A stretch of 64,000 nucleotides of DNA, taken from contig JAPFBL010000104.1 in NCBI GenBank assembly GCA_026182355.1, positions 1,729,501-1,793,500 on the forward strand, read 5' to 3'. Below are positions 34,400 through 44,371 of this stretch, one piece after another. How positions within the stretch are numbered: position 1 is the first letter of the stretch; the number at the start of each line of letters is the position of its first letter. Source of the stretch: Hermatobates lingyangjiaoensis (Eukaryota > Arthropoda > Insecta > Hemiptera > Hermatobatidae). Made by a program: the position numbers and the translations under genes. The notes beneath the pieces are model-generated. The model did no database searches, was not told where the DNA came from, and saw nothing but the letters and a program-made list of their open reading frames with translations.

Positions 34400-36145
34400 C
34401 AACTAATGATTTAAAAATGGTCCTTCAATTATTCACCTGTGAAGTTATACCCAGATATTTAACTTTGATTATATAGAGAATTCTATACATCACCAAATAA
34501 CACAAATATATATCATTCAACATGGAAACATATCTTCAATTCATATGATTTTTCATTAGTAATTTTTTTTCGTACTCATTTCTTTCCTTCTGATTTCATC
34601 TTTCACTCCTATTCACATTAGTTTACCCACACCCTTAACATTTTAGCAAACTAAAATTACTAATAGTTTGTCACTAATGTGTACAGCAACTTTATATTCG
34701 GAATATTGAGTGGTGAAGTAAAGAAAGGAAATCTATAAATTATGTCTATATGAAAGGAACTCTCACCCACCGAAATAGTTTAAATATTCTCTATCAATAA
34801 CTAATCCAGGCAACTATTTTATCAGCAACAGTTTCTACAATTTGGAAATCGCTAAAGTTACTATAAGTGATATGCGGCTGACTCCAAAATTCAGTCTACA
34901 GGAGAGTGCCTATGACTCTCGAGAGGGTTTATATGAGCAATCAATATAGACAAGGAGAGAGAGCCATTAGTAAATTAATACACAACAACGTCAACGCAAT
35001 TAATTAAGAAGGTAATTTAAAACTCACTATTTGTTACAAAAACATAAATAGTCAAAATCTGCTGGTTGCTAAAAAAAAAATAGTCAAATAATGTGTACAT
35101 ATAATTTTTAAAATAGGTTTAGCAGAAATCATTGATATTCTGAAAAACTCAGCAAATGCATTTGCCTGAAACTGTTGTTTGAGCAAAAGCTTTGATCAAA
35201 TTAAAAAAAAAAATAAAAAATAGCCATTTAGAAATTAATTCGTATTTGTTATTGAGGGTCACCGTGGTCGGTCGCTTGTATTTTATGCAAGCAGTAGTAA
35301 AAAATGAATGAATAAGCTTATCACAAAGTATTTTAAATATTTTTGGATGGAACACTTCTATCTCTGAATATTTTCAAACATTTTCTAACAGTAAGAAAGT
35401 AAAGCCAATATTTTTTAACTTAAATCTAAAATTACCAACAAAATTATGAAGTAATTTCATGAATGCTATAAAATATTTAGTATGTAATAACTAACACTCT
35501 GAAGATATCTTTCCTATAAGAATAGATTTATCGACAGACACATTCAATAAAAAAAAAAAATTGTTTAATACAGCAACCCTAGCAATCCCATCATAACAAA
35601 AAAAGTTTCATATATTTTAATAAAATAATGATTACAGGTAAATAATATGATTAACTAAAAAATAATACATCAAAGGTGCAGTTTTTAAGAAGAACCAAAT
35701 ATTATTACTTATAATGTGAATGGCATAGCGAATTTTTACTTTTTAAAGTGTTGAATTATTGTCAGACGCAACAGTCTACACAGAAAACAAACAGTAAGTA
35801 CCCACTCATTGGTTCCACAGCTTTGAAATTACCAGGTAGTTTCTATATGCATCTCAGTGTGGGAGTTCCCAAATAAACGTATAGTATTTGGAGAACTCGA
35901 CTGGTTTCGGGTCCTCCTGCTTCCAATTTTCAAGAATAACTGACTTTGGATTTCATAACTCTGATAACCTACACCTGCTATCTAGATCATTAAACCAACG
36001 GCGTCCTTATAGTTAACTCTATTATTTTGGTTTGTATGTTTATATTATAATTAAATTTTATTTTTCTATTTCTTATCTCAAAAGTCTATTTCAAGTTTTC
36101 TATTGTCTTTTAAATTTTATTAAAGGTCTGGTTAAAATAGCTGGT
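34400..36145. other. Intronic stretch, nothing recognised
   Basis: AT-rich. A GC-moderate patch at 35800-35960 has no open frame or known signature. Confidence 0.4.
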
Positions 36146-36149
36146 TGAA

Positions 36150-36310
36150 CGTTTCTCTGTTCGTTATTATATTGTCCGTCAAAACCAGTCTCCAACCGTT
36201 GCCTCGCAAGTGGGCTTGATTTCCCTATCTCTACTCTCCTGATGACAGTTCAACCAAAAATTAGAGACTGTAAGTGTGTTTGTTCCTTATTATGTATAGT
36301 TTACTGTTAA
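36150..36310 (+). repeat. Family E Penelope-like end with hammerhead relic
   Basis: CAACCGTTGCCTCGCAAGTG, CTCTACTCTCCTGATGACAG, TTCAACCAAAAATTAGAGAC, then TGTGTTTGTTCCTTATTATG. The CUGAUGA box is intact. Helix I could form between CTCT and AGAG, but the GAAA element is replaced by AAAA. A (TA)n tract at 36323-36374 abuts the end. Confidence 0.65.
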
Positions 36311-36328
36311 ACAATTGTTGTCCTTTGT

Positions 36329-36378
<50 letters not shown>

Positions 36379-36490
36379 AAATAACGCCCCATATTTGGCT
36401 TGTATCTGCTTCTTACACAATTTCTCCAGTTTCCGGAATTCCTTCCTCATCTCTTCATTAAAACTATAAAGTCTATCACCAATATTACTA

Positions 36491-36528
36491 GTCGACATGT
36501 TTCGAATGTACCACATTCATCGCCCTGT
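36491..36528 (-). ncRNA. Hammerhead ribozyme with damaged catalytic box, family I
   Basis: On the minus strand: helix II GAATGT/ACATTC with loop GGT, then GAAA, CATGTC as short helix III plus GUC cleavage site, and helix I GAC. The 5' box reads GGGCGAT where CUGAUGA is expected. The sister copy at 47338-47376 keeps CTGATG but has lost GAAA, so together the two show the family was ribozyme-bearing. Confidence 0.65.
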
Positions 36529-36529
36529 A

Positions 36530-37550
36530 TCACGGCGCATTATGGGGGATTAAGGTAGGGTGGTTGGGCTCACCTACTACCTGGCTAATCTGGGTGTTTC
36601 TGTTTGCAAATAGTTTTAAAATTCGACAAGAATTATTAACTTGAATATTTATGGCTGGTTGCTTTTCTTGAATAATTATTGCTTCTAATAGTTGTAATTT
36701 AAAATGATTTCTTTCTTGAGCGATAATTTTCGTGGAATTTACCATCATTTCTCTTGTGAGTTTTGTCTTATGGACTGCTGTTGTATGGCATTTTGGCGCG
36801 CCGGCAGAAAGGTGCATAGTAATTCTTCTAGACAATGAAGTTGAAGTCATTCCTATATATGAGCTTTTACGGGCCTCACAGCTCCCGATATTACATGAGT
36901 ACTCATATACAAGATTTGTTTCTTTTGACTCCTTTACGCTAGGACTATTTTTCATTAATAAACTGCTTATTGAAGGGCTTTGGTAGTAAGTTATCAGGGT
37001 CAAACTATCGTCAGGCTTAATACATTTAACATGGCTTTTTATAATATTTTTCAAAACACGTTCATCAGTCTTATATTCATCTGTATATTGGTTTTTGTAG
37101 AATATTTTGTGGTTAGTGGCTGTTGTTAGGCTCTTATTATCTGAGGTGAATCTATTTTCGAGGTAGCGTCTTAGAATGTTGTCGAAATACTTGTTTGAGT
37201 AACCATTGTTGATTAACGCTTGCTTGGTTGACGAAATATTACTGTTGAAAAGGTCCCAGGTTGAGGCGGTCTTGTACGTTCTGTGGATTAGATTAGTATC
37301 TGATAGTGGCGTCTTTATACCATTGAGGGCATTCACTCTTCGCATTTAGGTATGATGCTGTGTTGGTAGGTTTCCTGTAAATAGAAGTCTGCAGTATGTT
37401 ATTTTGCAGGTTAATATTTACATCAAGGAAGTTCATTCTTTTTTCTATTGCTGTTTCTATTGTAAATTTGAGACAGGAGTTATTTTCAAATGCTGACTTG
37501 AGGTTTAGTAATTGTTCTGAATCTTTTGCAATATATGTTTAAATGAAGAA
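36530..37550 (-). pseudogene. Penelope-like element, RT C-terminus plus GIY-YIG endonuclease, frameshifted
   Basis: The long minus-strand frame (37345-36530, 271 aa) runs from the connector after the RT to the endonuclease. LVYEYSC (about residues 145-151) and SYIGMTS (162-168) are the two GIY-YIG motifs, followed by RR at 173-174 and a Glu in QLLEAIIIQEKQPAIN. Upstream, the same strand encodes the RT end in a different frame: MNFLDVNINL, then SIYRKPTNTASYLN at about 37440-37350, the LPFLDV...RKPT pair typical of Penelope RTs. Near 37346 one base must be slipped to join the two frames, so the copy is dead. The RT catalytic core is missing. The hammerhead at 36491-36528 follows its 3' end. A second, worse copy is at 47219-47670. 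Confidence 0.85.
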
Positions 37551-37565
37551 CTGCTTCCAACTTTT

Positions 37566-37589
<24 letters not shown>

Positions 37590-37601
<12 letters not shown>

Positions 37602-37800
37602 ATTTCACATAAACACGTGAAATAACAATCAATGATCAAACAACAATCTGAAATGGGAAAACAAACTAAGATCCTTCAACTGCAACAAGCGGTCTTCGTC
37701 AGAATAAAAACCCAATTGTTTTTGACTCTGACAAAGACCACTTGTTGCGGTTGAAAGATCTTACTCTTTTTTTCCCATTTCATATGGTGGTTTGATGATA
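37590..37800. repeat. Family A foldback, degraded hammerheads
   Basis: The minus-strand arm (GATTTCACATAAACACGTGA, then AACTGCAACAAGCGGTCTTC) and plus-strand arm (TTTTTGACTCTGACAAAGAC, then GTTGCGGTTGAAAGATCTTA) meet near 37713. The box of the plus copy is CTGACAA instead of CTGACGA, which removes a core G. (TA)n flanks both sides. Confidence 0.85.
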
Positions 37801-37861
37801 TATATATATTTATATGTATATCAGTTGAGTTTTGATTGTGTTATATATATATGTATATATA

Positions 37862-38043
37862 TTGTTAAAAGTAGCAGCAGCTTCTGCTCTCACGATTTTT
37901 GAGCTTATGGCCTCGATCTTCTGGTGGTGATTCTTCTATCTTGTGGTTCTATCTACCAACTACAAGATAGAAGAATCACCGCAAGATCGAGACCACCAGC
38001 TCAAAAATCGTGAGAGCAGAAGTTGCTGCTACTTTTAACAATA
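37862..38043. repeat. Foldback K, no ribozyme seen
   Basis: TTGTTAAAAGTAGCAGCAGC and CTCTCACGATTTTTGAGCT on the left are inverted on the right (AGCTCAAAAATCGTGAGAGC, then GCTGCTACTTTTAACAA). The arms are about 80-90 bp with few mismatches around a hinge near 37955. I do not recognise the parent element. By position between (TA)n tracts it looks like another Penelope-like end pair. Confidence 0.75.
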
Positions 38044-38189
38044 TTTGCATACACGAAGTTATGCTGCGGATTTACACCTTTTATATATATATATATATAT
38101 AATATGTCCGTTATATAATAATATATAATATAAATAATAATATAATAACATATATAATATATATATATATATATGTATGTATATAAATA

Positions 38190-38337
38190 TTGATAAAAGT
38201 ATCGACCGTGGAATAGAAACAAAACTAAAGTTTATCGGGACTTGACCTGTTCTTCAGGTTCAAATTAAATTCTCTTTGCCAACGTTTCGGTCTTTATTTA
38301 AAATATTTTTGATAGGCCTACAAAAACAGAGGAAATA
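38190..38337. repeat. Family B foldback, outer part of left arm
   Basis: CGACCGTGGAATAGAAACAA, AAGTTTATCGGGACTTGACC, CAACGTTTCGGTCTTTATTT, then AGGCCTACAAAAACAGAGG. The arm is interrupted at 38337 by the Helentron-like element and resumes at 39957. Confidence 0.8.
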
Positions 38338-39956
38338 AAATCTGGAGTGGCCTACACTCTACTTTACTATAAGTAACTCAATGTCAAATTTCTTGACTAT
38401 ATAAAACATAACGTATCATTTAAGCATAACATAAATATCTAAATGGGATATAATTATTAGCATTGCATTCGTGAGGTAGTATAGATAGTGATTGAAGGAC
38501 ATATCAATTTATAAGCTTATTTTTGTACATCACAAATAATTTATTATTTGCAAATAATTTCATTAGTATAAATACAGCAGTAATAACATTTTTGAAAAAC
38601 CAATGTGAACAATTCTTGAAACGAAATATTATCCTACAAGAGAACATGGCTTTTGTTCAAATAGCCAGTAGATTTCTTACATCGTTTACTTGACATCCTT
38701 CTACATTGAATATTAATGTAAAATTTTCAAATTTGAAACAGTAAAATACCCCTTTTTCTCTGAAAAACATCTTAAACAGCCAAGAAAATGTTGTTTTAAG
38801 GTGATTTGTTAATTAAAGATGAACGATAATTGCAGTTATTAATCTCTATACGAAAGATTTATATTTTGAATTATCTTTTACATTTTTGGTTTTTAACAGA
38901 ATTATTATACTGGGAATTTTATGGCTTCTTAGTATTTAATAAGATCATTTTCCTTCCCCTTTCTCAAATAACATATATACGAATTTTTTTTTAATGATTG
39001 TTATCATTTACCTGCACAATATTATTCCTCTTACATCTCTTATAAGTCAATAATATATTTTCATTTTTCCATTAGAAACATCAATTTTATCTCAGTGGAT
39101 TCGCTCAAAAAATTTCTAAGTCAATGTAAACAATACAAAAAAATAAAAAAAATTCGACAAGTATAGCAGGTGATCTCTTAGTTTAGGATAAACAAAGAGT
39201 TTTTATATCGTTATTGCTCTTTCCCGTAATTGAAACTTCATTAATTTTTTTTTATGAATTTCTAATTTTTTGTTTCATTTTTGGTCAAATTTTCAATATT
39301 TTTTAATGAGTCGTTTAGCGTCAAAAAACCATTTTCTGAAAACAGAAATCGTACTGTAACGCCCCTTTAGCGAATGTAATTTCGAAAAAAAATATCTCAA
39401 CTCATTCTCCACATAATGTTCTATTTGTAGGCATAGTTTCATTTGGATCCGTCAAATAGTATGGCTTGTATCGCTCTCACAAGGTTTGAGATTGAATTAA
39501 AAGTCAAAATTTTTACATTTTAGTGAAAAAAAAATATTTCCAGTTGTATTAAAATTCTGAATATATTTTTCGTTTGTTCCATTTGAAACCTCAAAGATAA
39601 TGTCAAAATTTCAAAGCTGTAGGGTTATCAGTTTAGGAGAAATAAATGTTTTAAAAAAAACGGTTTTTGGCAAAAAAAGTGACTTTCCCATCATGCATAA
39701 TTCTTCCCAAACAATAGGGATCTTTTTTTTGAGGCCCATTTTTGTGTAAAATATCAACTTGATCCATCAAAGATTCTGGACCGTAGCGTGGTAACAAGCA
39801 ATGCTAACACACGCACCCACCCACCCACCACACACACACAAACATCATCGTAAAAACGTCATAAAACGACTTCTGGGACCTCAAAACATGTAATTCCGTC
39901 AAAATCTCGAGATCTAATTTTTTCACGATCACTATACTTTACTTATAGTAAAGTAA
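38338..39956 (-). mobile_element. Non-autonomous Helentron/Helitron2-like element, copy 2, inserted in a family B foldback
   Basis: The minus-strand copy of the element at 24631-26311, about 1.62 kb, collinear apart from small indels and lacking the 75-bp duplication of copy 1. Its left plus-strand end shows AATCTGGAGTGGCCTACACT (hairpin GAGTG/CACTC), followed by CTACTTTACTATAAG. Its right end is CTTATAGTAAAGTA. The opposite foldback arm (40090-40350) keeps the uninterrupted sequence, so the insertion point is visible: TTAT|ATTT on the element's strand, with no target-site duplication apparent. All reading frames are closed. Confidence 0.7.
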
Positions 39957-40348
39957 TAAAAAATAATATAATCATTCAAAAATCAAACATACACAACAGT
40001 GCAATTAGTTACAATAGAAATTTTGACTATAGTTTAGTAAGAATACTTACAGAAGTACAAATTTTGAAACAGAAGAACTTAGATAAGAAAAACTTAGTTT
40101 TTCTGTTTCAAAATGTATACATCTGTAAGTTTTCTTATTAACCTATAGTCAAAATTTCTATTGTAATTTCTTAATTGTAATTAATTGCACTGTTACGTAT
40201 GTTTGATTTTTGAATGATTGTATTATTTCTTATATTTTCTCTGTTTTTGCAGGCTTATGAAAAAGTTTTTATATAAAGACCGAAACGTTGACAAAGATAG
40301 TTTAATTTGAACCTGAACAACTGACCGAGTCCCGATAAACTTTAGTTT

Positions 40349-40350
<2 letters not shown>
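39957..40350. repeat. Family B foldback, inner left arm and full right arm
   Basis: 39957-40085 continues the interrupted left arm (ATCATTCAAAAATCAAACAT, then TTTTGACTATAGTTTAGTAA). The right arm runs 40090-40350 inverted and ends CTGACCGAGTCCCGATAAAC against (TA)n. The ribozyme-like segment in the right arm reads GGCTTATGAAAAAG, then AAGACCGAAACGTTGAC, again without a CUGANGA box. Confidence 0.85.
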
Positions 40351-40403
<53 letters not shown>

Positions 40404-40494
40404 CGGTACTGTTTTCTTGACCACAAAATATTCACAAAACACTTTTTCTTTTTCTCGGAGTTTGGTCAGGGTAAATATATGGAATCACCTTTTT

Positions 40495-40532
40495 GCCAAC
40501 GTTTCGTCTTTATTTCAAGACATCCTCAGGGC
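40495..40532 (-). ncRNA. Type I hammerhead ribozyme, family G
   Basis: On the minus strand: helix I GCC, box CTGAGGA, one extra T, helix II GTCTT/AAGAC with loop GAAATA, GAAA, CGTT (A-U closed short helix III and cleavage site), then helix I partner GGC. Every core position is intact and both helices are perfectly paired, making this one of the two or three best ribozymes in the window. The surrounding element is short and unlabelled, and no coding part is attached. It differs from family B mainly by retaining the full box. Confidence 0.87.
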
Positions 40533-40866
40533 TATAAACTAACAAAAAACAATAAACAATGGACATTTTTTCATTTCTACTTTAAAAACATCATAAACAA
40601 ATTGAAAAAAGAACTTACTGAAGGCTTGGTTCTGTTACATTTACAAACAACCGTTAACTGTCATTACATGTGCTGTTCCAAGCGACAAATTATTGAACCA
40701 CTGTTTTTTTAGTAAAATCCATTATATATAAACATATATACTTATACACATATTATAATATATATCTATTATAATATGTATCACCATAATATATATCTAT
40801 AATACATTTATAATAAATTATTATTTTGACAATCCTTAAAAATATAAACTAGATAACATTGCATCT

Positions 40867-41207
40867 TTAACTATTTATGATGGAACTATAAATCCTACTT
40901 AAATTGTCTGTATCTGTTTTTCTATTGCAAGTATTATTAGTATTTTTGATATGTATCATTTCTTTTATCAATCTTTTATTGTATGAAGTTTCATAATCTA
41001 AAATTGATGCATTCTCAAATTGAAATGTGTGTTGATTTTTAATTGCATGCGAGGCTAGGGCACAAAACATTTTTTTATTTTTAAAATTCGATTTGTGTAA
41101 AGCTAATCTATCTTTTAGATATTGTTTGGTTTGACCTATGTATACATTATTACAATTATTGCAAGGAATAGAATATATTATATTGCTTTTAATTAGTTTG
41201 TTGATAG

Positions 41208-41210
<3 letters not shown>
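40867..41210 (-). pseudogene. Penelope-like GIY-YIG endonuclease fragment
   Basis: The meaningful part of this minus-strand frame begins after a (TA)n tract with SPINKLIKSNIIYSIPCNNC, then NNVYIGQTKQYLKDRLALH. These give the GIY-like IIYSI, the cysteine pair, YIG, and Arg in KDRLALHK. ALASHAIKNQHTFQFENASI (the conserved histidine region) and RLIKEMIHIK with the catalytic-type Glu follow. The frame ends at 40867. The frame also reads upstream through (TA)n and the family H foldback, but that is not part of the protein. The RT is absent, so this is a 5'-truncated copy. Confidence 0.85.
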
Positions 41211-41254
<44 letters not shown>

Positions 41255-41283
41255 TGATTTGTTTTTTTTGACCCAATATTTAT

Positions 41284-41446
41284 AGGATGTAATTTTTTTG
41301 AGGTTTGAGGTCCAATGATTTTAACTAGTCCTTTTGCCGACGTTTCGACATATATTGTAGCCCTGAAGATGACATAAATATATGTCGAAACGTCAGCAAA
41401 AGGACTAGTTAAAATCATTTGACCTCAAACCTCAAAAAAATTACAT
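41284..41446. repeat. Family H foldback with hammerhead
   Basis: TTTTTTTGAGGTTTGAGGTC, TTAACTAGTCCTTTTGCCGA and the ribozyme's CGTTTCGACATATA are inverted to the right of a hinge at about 41355-41362. The arms reach about 60 bp with very few differences. The left arm carries only the 3' half of the ribozyme, the right arm the whole of it. Confidence 0.88.
41360..41397 (+). ncRNA. Type I hammerhead ribozyme, family H
   Basis: Box CTGAAGA (41363-41369), one extra T, helix II GACATA/TATGTC with loop AATA, GAAA (41387-41390), CGTC with cleavage after C at 41394, then AGC. Helix I has one mismatch (GCC against AGC); the left arm keeps the unmutated GGC form. Confidence 0.78.
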
Positions 41447-41454
41447 CATATATA

Positions 41455-41577
41455 TAAATGATGAAACCACAATAAGAAATGGGAAAACAAGACTAAGATC
41501 TAAGACAAGACTAAGACCCATTTTTTATTGTGGTTTGATCATTGATTGTTATTTCACGTGCTTATGTGAAATCTTTT

Positions 41578-41602
<25 letters not shown>
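41455..41602. repeat. Family A foldback lacking the ribozyme centre
   Basis: The left arm ATGATGAAACCACAATAAGA, then AAACAAGACTAAGATC joins directly to a second partial copy (AAGACAAGACTAAGACCC) and the inverted 3' end (GTGGTTTGATCATTGATTGT, then GTGAAATCTTTTTATA). The catalytic part is deleted at the hinge. Confidence 0.8.
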
Positions 41603-41609
<7 letters not shown>

Positions 41610-42430
41610 TAATTGTAATGAATTAATGGAAATCGGCAACCAAGTATATGAAAAATTCTTTTCTGTTTTGGAGCATTTGTGAGAGATTCGTTCTGTTGGC
41701 TTCTCCCTAGAAATAGGAGTTGCATTCCATCTCAGTGATTGTCACTCAACATTATCCTAAATACACTGCAATATCCCTTTCCGAATTGTCTACCTTTCAG
41801 AAAATAGATTTGTCGAATAGACTTCTTCAGTGTGCTCAGTCTATTTCACATAAATTAGGTTGCAATTTGTTCTGAATGAAATCTCATTTCTGCTAAAAAT
41901 AAGAAACAAGAATAGCCTATATATAAAAGGAATGTTTTGGACATGTAGAAATCATCTCTTTTTAGAGAAAAATCGTATTTGTACTGTTGTAATACATGTG
42001 TAAAAGTGATGGTTATTATAAATGTAAGTAAATAATTGGGAAAACGGTCACAGAAATTTAAATCTATTTAAAAAATGCACTGTAATAATTATTCTGAATC
42101 TAATATACTAATACTAATATGAATTATAAAATATATGAAATTCCAATATGACTATGGTAATAATGTAGCACGAGTTTGCATAATGATGAATATGATATGC
42201 GTGTGAGATGGTGCACTGATATCAATGACATGAAAAAATAACCATTTTTCCATTTGTTATTACAGACCTCAGTTCTCTTAAGCTTGAGATTAATATCATT
42301 ATTATTAATGATATTAATAATATGAATTTAATTATGAATAGTTACAGATAATTTAATGCACGCGTTATTGATATCAGTCTAAAAAACAAGAATCTATAAC
42401 AAAAATTATGTTGAATTTATTATATGTATA
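41610..42430. other. Intronic stretch, nothing recognised
   Basis: AT-rich. A degraded family A scrap (AACTTCCAAACCGCAATAAA, then CCCTAAGATCTTACAACT) lies at the very end, near 42432-42495. Confidence 0.4.
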
Positions 42431-42539
42431 TCAACTTCCAAACCGCAATAAAAAAACCCTAAGATCTTACAACTAAAAATGTCAACTGACTCTGATATAT
42501 ATATAGATTTTGATATATATATATATATATATATATACG

Positions 42540-42807
42540 CAGTGACACATGAACAGAAACACAACAAAGACTCACTTTTCAATATTTCGACCGTAATGGC
42601 GGTCGTCCTCAGGAGAAGAAGTGAATTGACGGAGGGACGACAGTCAACATCTTGACTGTCGTCCCTCCGTCAATTCACTTCTTCTCCTGAGGACGACCGC
42701 CATTACGGTCGAAATATTGAAAAGTGAGTCTTTGTTGTGTTTCTGTTCATGTGTCACTGCTTATTTTAATTGTTATTTGTCCTGCCGGACCGTTTTTCGT
42801 TTATCAT

Positions 42808-42815
<8 letters not shown>
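42540..42815. repeat. Family C foldback with two mirror hammerheads
   Basis: GCAGTGACACATGAACAGAA through GACGGAGGGACGACAGTCAA is mirrored from 42653 (TTGACTGTCGTCCCTCCGTC) to TGTTCATGTGTCACTGC, with almost no mismatch over about 115 bp per arm and a tiny hinge (CATC). The right end continues into TGTCCTGCCGGACCG, then TTTATCATGG, then (TA)n. Ribozymes sit at 42573-42625 (minus) and 42676-42728 (plus). Confidence 0.92.
42676..42728 (+). ncRNA. Type I hammerhead ribozyme, family C (mirror copy at 42573-42625 minus)
   Basis: Box CTGAGGA (42687-42693), one extra C, helix II GACCG/CGGTC with loop CCATTA, GAAA (42711-42714), TATT, with cleavage expected after T at 42718. Helix I pairs TC with GA next to the core and CACTT with AAGTG beyond an internal loop. 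The mirror copy on the minus strand has the same core. Confidence 0.83.
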
Positions 42816-42848
<33 letters not shown>

Positions 42849-42851
<3 letters not shown>

Positions 42852-43043
42852 TTAGTGGAGTTGGCGATGGCTGTAACGCCGGCATACGCGGGTCAGAGTT
42901 TTTGTTTACGCACAGAGACCGATTATCAAGGCTGGCCTCGAGGAGGGGGTCAGCCAGTCAGTGTGTCGCGCTTGTATAATAAGCATTACCTTTCATTCCT
43001 GTGTCATTTACAAGTCGAGTTCCTACTCACTCAAATTAACTGG
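42849..43043 (+). repeat. 5' LTR of a Ty3-type retrotransposon remnant
   Basis: AGTTAGTGGAGTTGGCGATG, GTAACGCCGGCATACGCGG, CTTGTATAATAAG and CTCACTCAAATTAAC recur in the same order at 44369-44513. The right border is well defined because a primer-binding-type sequence follows. The left border is masked by (TA)n, which also precedes the other LTR and may be part of it. Confidence 0.7.
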
Positions 43044-43061
43044 TGCCAAAACCCGGGATCC
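43044..43061 (+). promoter_or_regulatory. Putative tRNA primer-binding site
   Basis: TGGTGCCAAAACCCGGGA directly follows the LTR. TGG plus a tRNA 3'-end complement at this position is how LTR retrotransposons prime minus-strand synthesis. I do not assign the tRNA. Confidence 0.6.
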
Positions 43062-43141
43062 TCTTTATTGATTTGTTACTTAAGATTTATTTTAATTTCT
43101 GTACTCTTGTTTTATTTACGAAAAAATAAACTTCATTTAAT

Positions 43142-43861
43142 ATGACTACGGAAAACCAGACCACACCACCAACTACTGAAGATTGGGACCGCCGACTACA
43201 GCTGGAGCAATTTATGACTTCCCATGCTGCCTATCTTATGGAGATGATGAGCCAGATTAGAGTATTTACTGGCCAGGCAGCTGAGCTGGAGCTACTCATC
43301 CAGCAGATGGACACGATAAACGAGCAAATCCGGGCGACGCAGCTGGGCACAGCAATGGATGCAAGCCTGTTGGGATTCGTCTTAAACAGGATCAACCCTG
43401 ACGTGTTGGTAGAGATTGGTGCCAACTATGACACCTCCTGGGAGGAGGTGAAAAGGAACCTGAAGGTCAGGTATGCAGAGCTCAAATGACCTGCTTCACG
43501 GAGGATGCTCAGACTGTTGCTGGAAGGACGACGGGACCCTCGATAGACGATCACAGAGTTCTCGCAGCACATCGAGCTGCGTGTGAAACGGATCAAGGCG
43601 CACATACTGGAAATCTATGACAATGCGGCTGAGGCTAAGGTGCGGAACGAAGTGTACGACGAGTTGGCGTCAGAACTCGTCATGTGTGAGTTGTCTGACC
43701 GCCTTAGAGGCGCTGTAAAAGGGGCCAGTCCTAAGACCCTGGTGGAGGCCGTGGATGCTATTCGGGACGAGGAGACCGAGTGCCAGGAGCGCCGTTGGCC
43801 TCCCAGAAGGGAACAAACAGAGTGGACCACGGTCCGCTATCGGGCGCCGAGACGGACTTAG
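43142..43861 (+). pseudogene. Retrotransposon gag remnant (Ty3-type), frameshifted
   Basis: The first frame (43142-43489, 115 aa) starts MTTENQTTPPTTEDWDRRLQ and contains DASLLGFVLNRINPDVLVEI, then TSWEEVKRNLKVRYAE. This helical pattern, with an aromatic residue near its end, resembles gag of insect-type Ty3 elements. It stops at 43489. Gag-like sequence resumes in another frame at about 43583 (IKAHILEIYDNAAEAKVRNE, then ELVMCELSDRLRGAVKGASP) and ends at 43861 after a basic, Arg-rich tail that could be the nucleic-acid-binding end. There is no zinc knuckle, protease, RT or integrase before the second LTR, so this is a gag-only, internally deleted copy. It is GC-rich compared with its surroundings. 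The family call rests on pattern only. Confidence 0.6.
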
Positions 43862-44324
43862 CCTCCTAGACGGCCTCCGGCGAGAGTAATGATACCCCGG
43901 CCCCGAACGGAATATCGCCGGACCTCCAGAGGTAGACCGAGCTAGGGGTTCTTGAGGTAGGAAAGGACCCCGAGAGAGGGGTCAACGACGTGTCGCGAGG
44001 AGGGGCATACTGCTCGGAACTGCCCGTAAATATATCGGCGGGATGCTGAAGTGCGTGGACGAGGGGAACCCATAGAAATCAATTGGGTATGGAAAAGGCC
44101 AAGGCGGGATTTGTGTTGGAGCTCCCGAAGCGAATCAGGGGAGTCTTCTCTTTCTGACGCAGAAGATAAGGTCCCCCGAAGGATGACAAAGAATGGCCCC
44201 CACTGAAGGAGCTGGCAGGTTTGAAGCCGCCAAACGGAGCTATGAAGAGTGCTAAGAAAAAGATGAACTGAGGACTCTGATACATACGGGACTCAGGTAT
44301 CAGGACATCAGGACTCTGATACGG

Positions 44325-44331
<7 letters not shown>
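43862..44331 (+). other. Non-coding remainder of the LTR element
   Basis: GC-rich, with stops in all plus frames. Short repeats of GGACTCTGATAC and TCAGGACATCAGGACTCTGA near 44275-44330 precede (TA)n and the 3' LTR. No pol motif is visible. Confidence 0.5.

Positions 44332-44368
<37 letters not shown>

Positions 44369-44371
<3 letters not shown>

Noticed and set aside
40867..41418. Full 183-aa frame as one protein
   Set aside because: Its first third reads through the family H foldback and a (TA)n tract (IYIYIY). Only the part from about 41210 down is Penelope endonuclease.
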